NCBI GenBank assembly: GCA_033026295.1
Contig: CM065182.1
Span: forward strand, 18,412,215-18,476,214
Length of the DNA: 64,000 bases
Origin: Channa striata
Lineage: Eukaryota; Chordata; Actinopteri; Anabantiformes; Channidae
Reading direction: 5' to 3'
Shown here: positions 1-11,820 of the stretch, piece by piece
How the letters are laid out: every line of letters begins with the position of its first letter
Position numbering within the stretch: position 1 is the stretch's first letter
The notes under the pieces: generated by a model
Databases searched by the model: none
What the model was told of the DNA's origin: nothing
What the model saw: only the letters and a program-made list of their open reading frames with translations
Translations under genes and position numbers: made by a program

Positions 1-1725
1 CCACCCCCAGAAGTTTTCTACACATGCAAAAGACCAAGAAGTGGTGAGGTGGATGTCCTGATCATTTAACCACATGACCAAAAGGTTTTAAAGTCTATTC
101 TGGTACCAAATATTTAAATATACATTGCTAAAGTGACAAAATAAAAAAAAAAAAGACTGAAATACTGTGCATCCTGAAATCAAGCACTTGATTCATTAAA
201 TAACTGTGTGAACCCAAACACTCTGCTATTGCACTGCCTTCTCTTCCTGTGTATGTCAGCGCCAAGAGTGAAGGGGAAGATGCTGTGTGGGTTTCCTATA
301 CTGACACACCCCCCCAGACAAAACAGAGAATGTTGATTTCCTTGTTTTTTTTTTTAACTAGAATTGACCATACACACTGACCAGGAGTACTCAACTTGGA
401 ACTGAACCGCAGTTCTTACTGTTCAGCACTTTCATGTCACTTCCCTACACTTTGCTTTAGACACACCCCCTTTTGCACGCAGCTCCACATTAACAAAAAA
501 AGGCTACTCCTCAACCCATGAAACACTATTATCAAAGAAGCCTTCGCTTACCTGTACAAAGTGCTGATTTAAACTGTTGAAACTTCCCTCTATCTTTTAA
601 ACTTGTATAACAGGAGAAAGCCTTTGTAAAGTAGTGCAGCAGTAGTGTCCCTCTCCCAAACACATTCTGGTTGTAATCCACTGCATGACATACCTCCCTC
701 CCTCCCTTCCTCCCTTGCTCCGTCTCTATTGCTTACTCTCTTTCCCTCCCACTCTGCAAGTGCCAGGCTTCTCAAAGTGAAAGAAGCTGTACTACAGGGC
801 ACGTACTCGCTACATTTCACCCACCTACAACAAACTCATGACTCATTTTATCAAAATAGATTGCTTTTAGCGCTAATCATTCATTAATATAGGAACTACC
901 ACACGTGGGCAACCAGTCATAATTGCTTTCAAGAAGGAACAATAACAAAGTCAAAGCAATACAAGACACCCACTTACTCAACATAAGTAGTGTCTGATGA
1001 TTTAAATATTCAAAAGGTGTACTATAAACTTTAAATGTAGTGTGTAATTTACCAAAAATCTTGAAAAGCAGAGACATAATCAAGTTAAACAGTATTATTG
1101 CAGCTAAAATTGTTTAGTCTTTTTCTATTGTTTTGCCCATTAGGGGGAAGACAACTTACTTTTTGTAGACATACAACAAAAAAAAAATTAGGGATGCACC
1201 TAACAATTTTTTTTGGTCCATTAATTCATCGATAATTTTTATTTAAATATTTTATTCATCATCTTTTGAACAAACAAAGATGAGAAAATAAGCACTGTGG
1301 GGCAATATTCCCCAAACAACAACAACAACAAAAAAACCCCAAAACAAAAAAAAGTTTGCAGACCACCATTTTGGTCTTTGCTTAAAGTACTACTACTATA
1401 TTATTACGGTCAAGGTTTTTGTTGGCCCATCCGTGGATTAGACACAACCATTGTACTTTACTTATGATGATAGACGCACATTACACATTTCAAAGCATTT
1501 ACATAACTGATTATGTTGATAGTTAGTTTTACTATTATGTGTTATGACTATAAATCCAAATATGGATGTGATTTGGTTGTAACAACTGGTTAGGTCTAGT
1601 CGGTCCCAGTCAATGCCAGTCTGGCTTGGTTGGTGCTGACAGTTGGCAGAGATAATAATTAAGCGTGTGTTATGTTGTTTTCTAAGCTTAAAACCCAGTC
1701 TCTGTCAGCCATGAAGCGTAACAGC

Positions 1726-2112
1726 GAGCGATGATGAAAAAAATTGAGAAACACATACAGTAACAACAGCTGTGACTAAACGTAACGTTGTTTTATAGTT
1801 ATTTTTCTTGATTTTCCTTTGCTTAAAATTGTCCATCCATGTCTTGCTGCTTGAATCAAATCAATATCAGCCATACTGTTTGAAATGATTTAAGTACCGT
1901 AAATTCTGGACTATAGAGCGATGATTTAGAAAAAAATTTAAAAGAAACACATATCTCTTACCGCATCGTAACAATATCAGCTGTGACTAATATCTGTTGT
2001 ATGCGCTTGTTTTTCATAGTTATTTTCTTGATTTTCCTTTGCAGGTTCTCTACACAATTGTCTTTACATCCATGTGTTTGCTGCTTGAATTTCAAATCAA
2101 TATCAGTTATTC
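1726..2112. repeat. Diverged tandem duplication, two units
   Basis: Unit 1 (1726-1875) and unit 2 (1916-2112) share, in order, GAGCGATGAT, AACACATA, AGCTGTGACTAA, ATAGTTATTTT, CTTGATTTTCCTTTGC, CTGCTTGAAT and AATCAATATCAG. The offset grows from 190 to 234 bases through small indels, so the duplication is not recent. Confidence 0.8.
1894..1920. repeat. Fragment of a common teleost repeat
   Basis: GTACCGTAAATTCTGGACTA resembles the widespread fish word TACCGTAAATTCCGGACTAT. It sits at the junction of the two tandem units and may mark the left end of an inserted repeat. Confidence 0.45.
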
Positions 2113-3786
2113 AGGACCAACAAAAGATTTTGTACTGTTTATTCAATGAACCTGAATGGTGCCTGTACTAAAACTGATGTTTGCTGTTGTGCGCACAGAT
2201 TAAAATAGTTTTTGTTTTGCACTCCATCTCAAAAAATTTAAAAAATCTCTGAAAAAAAACGTCGGAAAAAAGCTAAAAATTACCTAGTTCAGATAGTTAA
2301 ATTTAAAAAAGAAAAAAGCAAAATTACAGAAATACAAAATTAACTTATAAATTCAGATTTAAGAGAATTTGAAAGGGGATTTAAATTTTATAAATTTTTT
2401 TTATCAAGCTATTCATCTTGAAGTAAAGGTAGCTGGAACCATTAAAATAGTGATAATGCTAGATTGATTGGCAACATCTTGTTCAAACTACCAACAGGAC
2501 AAAAAGATAGTACTGTGAAAATAATGTCAGTATTTTCATACAAGAGCTTTACAATGAATGCAAAAGTTGGGATTTTTAGGATATAGCTAAGGACGCCAGT
2601 CATAAAAGAAATGAGAAAAAAAAACAGTAGTATAATCTGGACACTGATTAATGTCAGATAAGGCAGTAAAACCTTTACTTGTTAGTAAGAAGACACCATG
2701 GAAGTGCAAGGGGGAAACATCCAGCACACCAAATAAAGAGAGAAATGAAGATAGACTTAATAAGCGGAACTGAGATTATCCAAAGAGTCTAAAAGCAAAT
2801 CAACACCATAACATCAAGTACAGTAGTATGCACTGTAATATGAAATAAATATGAAACTACATTATGTTGTTCAACAATATGCTGCTCCATCCTTTTAGGA
2901 TAGAAACACATTTAGATCTGGACAGATATAGTCATATCGACATGGTTATTACAAGGCTCCTGATAATGATCAGCTGAGGTTTGAAGAGAACAGTAAATTC
3001 TTCAGACAACGTTTAGTTAAATTTATTTTGTTGAAATCCCAACTCATCACCACATTAAATATGTAAAGATGTAGTTTTCGGTTTCTTTTTCCCCCCCAAC
3101 TACCCTAAATAACTGCAGATTTATTTTACTTTTGTTCATAAAAGTATAGGCCAAATGATGCTACAACGAAAGCAACAGAGGACGTAAAGAGAGAAATAAT
3201 CGCTCACTTTTAAATGAATTTAACAGAGCAACAATGACAGTGATTAGGTGACTTTTGCAAAAGCCGTTTCTGTTCCTCTTGAGTTTGAAATAGCGTTCGC
3301 TGGGGTATTCCCGGGTGGTTTCCTTTGAACACGAGTGTAACTACAGAAGTACCAACATACTGTAGAAATTTCCAGTGCCTCCGGTGACAGTAACAGCCCC
3401 ACCTGAATAGTTAAAGCAGGTGCTCTGTTCGACTCCTGACAATACAACAGGTGTGAGCATATGATAGCAGAGATAAAGTTTAGAGACATGTAATGTTGAA
3501 AGTGAAAGTGGATGACAGTATGACTGCAGGCTGTACCTGTGCTAGGAGGCGACTGGTTCATAAATCGAAAGTGTGCGTGTGACTGTGCATCATGCTAGCT
3601 ACATAGATAGCAGGGATAGCAACACTACTGGAAGCTCGGCTTTAAATTTCCGTTATTTTCCAACAGAAAGCGACAAAACTGCTCATCATTCATATGACCA
3701 ATAAAAGTCTGACAACCCATCAACATGTCACACACAATAAATTATTGATAAGGTACATAATTTTAAAATTAAATCGAGTTACTCAC

Positions 3787-4060
3787 TCTGAAAGAATCAG
3801 CTGACACAACGGTGACTCAGTAGAGTACGCGACTTCCGCATTCTTCTGCGATGACTACAACGCCAGCCAATTGTCAGGGAAGAAACTGACGGTCTACACC
3901 AATAGCGATATAGACTTCCGACCGACCAATGGGGGTTAACAATAATCAAGCAAGTGAATTGCACACACCCACACCAGACCCAATCAAATTGCTACTAAGC
4001 TACAAAGGTTGACCAATAGAAAATCACAGCGCGGCACAAAGTGGAAACACACGTACTCAC
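3787..4060 (-). promoter_or_regulatory. Promoter-like NF-Y/ETS cluster, probably driving a minus-strand first exon
   Basis: Five CCAAT boxes in the same orientation start at 3867, 3899, 3926, 3980 and 4013, spaced 27-54 bases apart. Two ETS-like CGGAAGT words (minus strand) lie at about 3831-3837 and 3914-3920. Just downstream on the minus strand, CAGA|GTGAGT at 3787/3786 is a strong splice donor, suggesting a short noncoding first exon at about 3787-3850. The gene itself is not identified. Confidence 0.45.
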
Positions 4061-4111
4061 TGCTAAACTGTATTACGGTAAGTGCGCATAGTTGCTGCAT
4101 GGTGCTTCTTT

Positions 4112-4133
4112 CACACACACACACACACACACA
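4112..4133. repeat. (CA)11 microsatellite
   Basis: Uninterrupted CA dinucleotides. Confidence 0.95.
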
Positions 4134-4682
4134 ACCGCCCGCCCGCGTAACAGTCTTAAGCCAGTATTCTATAATAAATTTCAGTATATCATTAACAACA
4201 AGATACTTTTTTCCAGGAATCCAGTTGAATACTTAATGATTTTTTTCTGTAAAAAGAATAACAAGGAAACAAGATTTCAAAAGCAGAAACAATAAAGGGA
4301 AGTAAAAACTAAAAGCCCATAGCAAAGGTTAATTCACATGAATTACGTGTACAGGTCAACCTCTGCATTTGGAGCACTGATTTGTAGATAAACCATAAAT
4401 GGACAAAATATTAAATCACAAGTAATCTGAGCGTGAACTAACAAGCAACAATATCAAATATTCTCTGGAACCTATATTCAACTGTGTTATAATTTATCTT
4501 TTTTGTTAGTTTTTTCTACTTTTTAAAATAAATATGTATTTTATACTGTATACGTAATTATAAATAATATATTTTGTACACAAAAAATGATGGATGATTG
4601 TAAATGGACATAATCTTTAGTAGGAGCGTTAGTTTGATCAGGTCCTACTTTTAATTTACATCTGATCAGCTTAAACGGTTCG

Positions 4683-4975
4683 TTCACCAATGTTCTAACT
4701 TGCTCTCTGTGTTGCTTTAGTTTAGGGTTAATGCTTTTAAACCTCTCTCTGACCTCCCTATAATAAAATATTTCTCTGCTTCTAGTTAAAAAACTAATTC
4801 AGAAGACATCACCGGAGGTGTTTTTTATCATTAGGAGTTCAGATAATATGGGGAAGCTCTGAAAAAGCCGGATGACAAACTCTATAGTTTAAGCAACCAG
4901 GTGACATAATATGAACATACATTCCACCAATTGGTGTCATCTGGAGATGTTTTTCAGCTAAAAGAAGAAAGACAC
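4683..4975 (+). repeat. Dispersed repeat, TTCACCAATGTT family, copy 1
   Basis: Shares ordered words with 40949-41310: TTCACCAATGTT, TTAATGCTTTTAAACCT, CATCACC, TATCATTAGGAGTTCA and CATCTGGAG. Same orientation as the second copy, about 300 bases. Confidence 0.8.
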
Positions 4976-5939
4976 TTTAATGTAGGGAAGTCAGAAGGAT
5001 CTTTATTTGCATTAATTTACATGTACTGCATAGACCAGAACCCAAAGAAGCAAGTTCAGTATCAATGGAGTCATCCTTTAACACCCATTCGCAGGTTCTG
5101 ATGAAGCTCCTTGACACTGATGCACAATACTTATGTATGCACACGTTTGACATGTCTGTGCAGTTTACAGCATTGTAGTTGAGGCTAAACACTAGTTTTC
5201 TTCACCAGCATCATCTGCAAATTCCTGGACCTGACTTCACATTCCCCAGCAGCATTTAGCAGCCACACAACACCTCACTTCACTTGTGTGTACTACTTGA
5301 ATTCTGTGATATTCTTCCCTGCACTGCTGTTTGATGAAATGTTGGATCTTGTTCAATCTGTGATCTGATCTTTCATCAGAATTTGTGAATCTAAGGGAAA
5401 GAAACTAATTAATGAATTAGCTCAATGGAATGTTGTAAATGTTTGTAATATTTATTTAAATTAAAACATATTTATATGAATAATTCAGTGCCTTAACATG
5501 ACACTAGAGAGTTCTGATACTGATTCTGTATGTTTGTGCACTTTATATCAGACAATATTACTCCCTCTGGTGGTGGAATTCTGAAACCATAGAGGAAGAG
5601 GGTCTAAATGATAAAGGACCCTAAACCTGTACATGTGTCGCAATGTCGGTTCAGTTCTTCACATTTTGGATGCACCACGATTGGTTCTTGCATTGTTAAG
5701 CCCCTGTTTAATTACATAAAACATGATCTGTCTATTTTTTCATTCTCACAAAGGAGGTATATTAAATGCCACTCCAGATCAGGCCAGGTGTCATATCTGT
5801 ATTTCATTAAGCTGAGGTTAATCTTTGAACATTTCTAACCAAGACTAACTAGACACTGGACCCAAGAGAAAGGACATAACGTGCTACTGTCGATGAACTT
5901 TTTAGCTCAGTTTTAGCAGGATACAAGGAGGTGGACAGG
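4976..5939. other. No feature recognised
   Basis: AT-rich spacer between the repeat copy and the hpd promoter region. No exon-like reading frame with splice sites and no recognisable element seen. Confidence 0.5.
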
Positions 5940-6065
5940 TGGGTGTAAATCCTAAAGGACCAATCACAGCTGGTCATCAGGTCAGTACTTATCTGCATGC
6001 TGTCAGGCTGATCACTGATTTTGATCTCTCTCTTCTCTCAACTGTCAGCCAACAATAATTATAGA
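5940..6065 (+). promoter_or_regulatory. hpd: hpd 5' UTR and proximal promoter region (tentative)
   Basis: A CCAAT box sits at 5960-5964 and a GATA-type TTATCT at 5989-5994. A pyrimidine run, CTCTCTCTTCTCTC-like, follows at about 6025-6040 and could be initiator or 5' UTR. No clear TATA box at the expected distance. Assignment rests only on position upstream of the start codon. Confidence 0.3.
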
Positions 6066-6068
6066 ATG
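6066..6068 (+). CDS. hpd: hpd coding exon 1 (start codon only)
   Basis: The ATG is followed at once by the donor GTAGGA, so this exon contributes a single codon. Joining to exon 2 gives the start MTSYTDKGEK, matching human MTTYSDKGAK. The 5' UTR extends upstream; its start cannot be fixed from sequence. Confidence 0.85.
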
Positions 6069-9000
6069 GTAGGACACTTCAAAATGACCAGTCATTTATT
6101 AGTACGACTTCAGTTGCAGGATATCTTATGATTTCACAGCTGAGTAACAGAGTTTTTAGAAATGTGAGATCTGTTGACAGCAGGTTATGTAGTCTGAGCA
6201 TTTGTGAGTGAAATGATTTGTATCTTTTCTTTCTTTTCAGACAAGCTACACAGATAAAGGGGAGAAGGTAAGACTAAAGCCGAACTCTGAAGAGTCTAGG
6301 ATATAATTTGTGCAGACTACTACTGCTTTTAAAACTACTGTTAGATCTGCAGACGAAGGCCTGGGTCATACATAACTAAATCTTACAAGATTCAATAAAT
6401 CGAATAAATCGAAACCTGCAACTTGTAAAACATGTGATAATATAATCTATGTAATAGATTTTGTTTATTCTCCGTGTCATTTTTGTCTTTTAGCCCGCAA
6501 GGGGGAAGTTTGTCAGGTTTCATCATGTCACCTTCTGGGTTGGCAATGCCAAACAGGTCAGTATTCGTCCGCTGACATAGGAAATCTTTTCTTTTGTTTT
6601 TAGTCATTTGTAATACTTTCCTGATTTTTGGACCAGTCAAAGTCTATCTCATAAATTTTAACAGTATATGTATGTGGATGCAGATTTACTGTTTAAAAGA
6701 CACAGAAAATATATTATTGTTTTTATCTTCCTTCTTTATGTATGATACTAGATAGAAATAGGTCACAAGTCAGCAGTGTTGAGTGTTAGAATACTCTGAT
6801 TACTTTCTCGTTGTAACAAATAATTAAATTTACTTAGTTACTTAGTTAAATTTTCAAATATGTAACCTGTTACTTTTAAACTACCAATTTCTGTACTTTT
6901 TGTCACAATAACAGAAATCTGCAATGAACTTACTGTGTTGGCACCGGCTGCATGCTGGAGTAGTACAGACAGAGCATATGCACTTTTTATGTATATTTTT
7001 AAACGGCCTATAACTTTAATTTGTGATGTATGTGCTTGTGTTCAGGTATGTGAACCTGTGTACTAGGCTGCCACTTTTACATTATTTATAAATGCAAGGC
7101 TGTACAGTAAAGGACTGTAAATGGTGTAGTGTGTCAGCTGTGTTGTAATGGTAGAGTAATTATAAAGATCTTAACTAAAACAACAGGCATGAGGAATCAC
7201 AAAGGAGTTTTCATTTTCGGCAATGGAAAAGTACTCTAACGAGTACTCTAGTTAGTTTTCTTAAAGGGAATGCTGTAATGTAACTGATTATTTTTTAATG
7301 ACAGTAACTAACAGTAACTGCTTTTAAGAGTAATGTTCCCCAACACTGCAAGTCAGGCTGTCTTCTCACAGAAACATCTACAAATGTGGTTTGGTAGTTA
7401 ACTTATATACCTGCCTGTAGTTGTTTAATCTCGAGGCTCTAGAACTTCCACTTAATGTGTTTTGCCTCAGGATTATTTGGCATTAATTTCAGAACAGCAA
7501 ATATAGCCTTTGTCTTAAAGCTGAAATGGTGAATAAAAGGAGTGATACCATTGATTGACAGAGAAGTAATCAACAATATATAAATGAGATTTTGTAAAAT
7601 GGTAAATGTTCTGCTGATATAGTGCAAGTGATCAACCAACTGAACCAACTGTTTTGGAATATAATAATATTATTTGGTTTGATACGATGTCACTTTTAGC
7701 TCTGGCAAAATATATTCTTTCACAATTTCCTGATATCAGGGGGACAACACAGATAAACAGTTGATAGAAGAACTTATAAGCATTGATTGAGATTAATTGG
7801 CAATGAAAAATCAATGTTAGCTGCGTATAGAAACACACCTGCTTTTCATTCAAGCACAGTACAACGTCCAGATTGATCAGTACACAGAGGACGTTTTTGG
7901 CAAAAGACTCTTCTAACTTCAGTCCGTCGCATGTGAAATTCTCCCTATTAAAGACATTCTGATCCCTTTGCAGGCAGCCACGTACTACTGTGACAAGATG
8001 GGCTTCGAGCCGTTTGCCTACAAGGGTTTGGAGACTGGCAGCCGAGAAGTGGTGTCTCACGTCATCAAGCAGGATAAGGTATGCTATAATATGATGAATG
8101 TATTAATAGACATAATACACAGTATGCTAATGATCCATGTCTTTTTTCAAAAACACTTTGTCCTCACAGATAATATTTGCATTTGAATCTCCGCTAAATC
8201 CTGGAAATGAAGGCAAGTTATCTTGTCAGAGAACTGTAAGATGAATTGCTGTGAAGATGACGTAATACATATTCATGCTTTTATCTTTTTTCAGAGATGG
8301 GTGAACACTTGATTAAGCATGGAGATTCAGTCAAGGACGTCGCTTTCCAAGTGGAGGACTGTGACTTCTTAGTCAAGGTAAAACCAATCAGGAGGACTTC
8401 CTGTCCATCTGCTGATGGAAGGATGTGGAATTTGAACTAAATATTTTCTGTCATTTATGACCAGTGTGTGTGTTTTCCTCTAAAAAAAATAACAGTTATA
8501 GTAGTATCTAACTATATCAAATGACTGCATATTCATACACAATGGTAGAAGTTGTTCAGTAAAAGCCATTTATTCACAATTTTAGTTAACTCACAGCATT
8601 AAAAAGCAATAAAAGTATTTAAATGCGCTTTGCAATATAAAGCATCAAATTTAAATCGTTAAAATTCTCTCAGTAGTTTGCAATATAAAATGTTTGCTCG
8701 TAATTCGAAGTGTCAACGCCTGGAAATCTCAGCCACAAATCAGCCGTAGGAGTCAGACCACAGTCACTGCGCGGAGTGACGTTCCCGTACGTCACCACTG
8801 CGCGCAGCACGTACGTGCACTGAGACCCGTTCCCATGGGAACCGAATGCAGCGCAGCAGGACGAGATACTCTGGTGTCTGTTTGCACGGATGTCAACAAA
8901 ATCATAAGAAAATAAAGATAATAATCAATTCTAATATTCTAAGGAAAACAGGGACAAATGCAGTGAACCGCAAAATGTCGCGTGAGATTTGGAATGAAAA

Positions 9001-10807
9001 CAATTTGCTGTAACGTGTCTCGTAGCATGTAAAGTTCTGTATAGTTTCTGGTCCACTTGTTCTTTCTTTTTGTCATTAACTTGTGGTGTTAAAAATAGCT
9101 TTACTAGGGCATTAAAAATTCGATTCGCTGATTTCTGTAGAAACCATGTAAGTGAAAAGCCTTAAATTAAAAGCAAAAATTTACATTGTGCAACATTTAA
9201 AAATATTCATAATAATACACGTTATTGCATTACAATCACTGATGCCTTCATGTAAACATCAGTTTTTTTAAATAATTTCTTAATATGTCACTGGGTAGCT
9301 TCTTAATGTCCTCCTAGGTTCAGGGATTTATTGTCTGAAAACCTAAAATATAATAATTAACATTACAGCTTCTTAAATATTATAGAAAGTCGGAATTGTT
9401 AATCAGAATCATGTAAAAAAGATATAAAATAAAAGTAGCTGAGTGAACAATATTACACTCACAAAGTGTTATACAAATTGAAATATTTACGTTTAAGCAA
9501 GTCAGTTTTTTCAGCATTATTTATATGGGGCTATTAGAAACTACAAAAAATAAAAGGTATTGTAAGGTACTTAAAATAATGTTTAGGCTCCACTGACTTT
9601 ACATTTACTAAGCTCAAAACGCCCGATATGTTCTGTGCAGTTATATAATGCACATCATTCTATACTCCGTTGCTGTAAAGAGCCTGTGGTGCACTCAGCG
9701 AGTGTTGAAATAAGGGTAAACATGCAGGTGTTGTGACAGGTTCGACTGAACCACAGATCTTTACCTCAGTCAAGGTCGGACTGGTGGTGTGGTAATATCT
9801 ACAGTGATACACAGTCTACACCGATCACCCACAACTTTAGCACCGGTGGTCTTAATGATGTCATGGAGGACAAGGGTCAGCATGGCCAATCTGCAGCTCA
9901 GCAGCCTCATACACAGCAAACTGTGATACGCTGTGTGCAGAGACGGTAGTAGTACACAAATTCAAAACTCATGTAAAAGTGTAAAATAGTTCAAATCTGT
10001 TACTCAAGTAAAAGTATGAAGCTGATTATTATCCACATTGTATATAAAGTACAAAAGTAAAACTTCACTAAAAAAACAATGTATTTTAATCGATACTGAT
10101 TATAGTAATTAATATCAAAATAAGGGTCAAAGGTCACAGTTGGTAAAGGCGGAGTTGATTTGAACCACTTTATGTGATAAGAGGTGTTTAACTAATAATG
10201 ACATATAAGCATATAATATTTTTATACAAACAATATTATATTTTTTTATTAAAACCACCAGGTGGTCTGAATATTGGGGCTTCTCAGCGTATAATATAAT
10301 TTAAAATACCTAAATAGTATCTGAATATACAGAAGGACATTCTGTCTTTAACCACTGGAGGGCCTCTAGCAGCCACCTTCTGTGTACAGAAACTCTGTTG
10401 TCTTGTTCCCGTGTTCCTGAACTGACCCAACACTGCTCCACTGACAGACAGCTAAAGACAGAGGAGCTGTGATCGTCAAGGAGCCCTGGGTGGAGCAGGA
10501 CGGCCACGGGAGGGTCAAGTATGCTGTGGTCCAAACGGTACGTCAAAAGTGACGCACATGTCAAAGCCTCATGTAAAACCACACATGAAACTGGAGATGA
10601 ATAATGGTTGTGTCATCTTTTCGTCCCCAGTACGGAGACACAACACACACACTCATTGAATACCTCGGACCCTACAAAGGCCTCTTCCTGCCCAGCTACA
10701 AAGAGCCTCTGTTCAGGGATTCTCTGTTAGACAAACTGTGAGTCTCTTACATAATGACATTCTCTCATGCTACAACACTGGACCAAAATACATGTGGGAT
10801 ATTGAGA

Positions 10808-10838
<31 letters not shown>

Positions 10839-11777
10839 AAGTCTATGTGTCGAGGAGTAGTGTAAGAAGATTGTTCCTTTAAATTCAGTCAAAGAGTCAG
10901 TATCACAGTATCACAATACTCCAGTCCGAGGAAAAGTGCTGCTTTCAAAATGCTTTTTAGGTAAAAGTGCAGAAGTACTGGCAACAAAAACACACCTGAA
11001 AGTTTTAAAAGTAAACGTACTTGCCACAAAAATGCATTTGCGTGCAAATTAAAACAAAGAATTTCTTTAACATCATATATCAACATAATATTTCATGCAT
11101 CTTTAACTGGTACACATGTATCATTGTTAGAAATTATCTGTTAAGTAGGATGCACCAATGTAATTTTTTTATTTTGCTATCACTTTCTTTATACACTCTT
11201 TGATCATTTTGTTACCTCTGATTAAATAAAAGTAGGTACTATTAGGTATCGCAGGTCCTGGTTGAACGTACATTAATACTATGGTAAGTTTAGGGTTAAG
11301 TTTCCATTAATGCGAAGAACAAACATTTGTATTAGTTGAAGGTGCATTAAATATTAAGTTGATGGAGAAAAACCTCAGTGAGGACCAAATTGCTCTGTGA
11401 GTCGCTTTGGACAAAAGTGTCTTCCAAATGACTAAATGGAAATGGGAAAAAAATCTTTCTGTACCCTGTTTGCAATTGCAGGCTCAGGGGATGCAAACTT
11501 TTGCACCCAACTGTACATTTGCAATACTAATTAATATTACTGGATCATTTTTATTTGTGCATTAATGAAGTGGTAATTCATACTGTGGCTGTTATAAGCA
11601 GTGTTAATTTAAACATACTCTGTTCACTGGAGGGATGATTAATCCACAATATGCTGCAGCGCAGTAAAACCACAATAAAGCATGTATTTGTCAGAGTTTA
11701 ATCTAAGGTAGGTATGTTTTGATCAACTTCTGTTGACCTGAAACCGGAAAAAAATGAGGGTGTGCTGGTATATTACG

Positions 11778-11820
<43 letters not shown>

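Larger units (their letters stand above)
1..3780. other. AT-rich stretch without recognised gene
   Basis: Short reading frames only, none resembling a known protein. Contains poly(A)/poly(T) runs, a diverged tandem duplication at 1726-2112, and a line at 1894-1915 (TACCGTAAATTCTGGACTAT) resembling a common teleost repeat. It may be intron or 3' sequence of a minus-strand neighbour driven from about 3.85 kb. Confidence 0.5.

Noticed and set aside
7632..8060. 142-codon reading frame on the minus strand
   Set aside because: It overlaps hpd exon 4 antisense and resembles no protein; it is a shadow frame.
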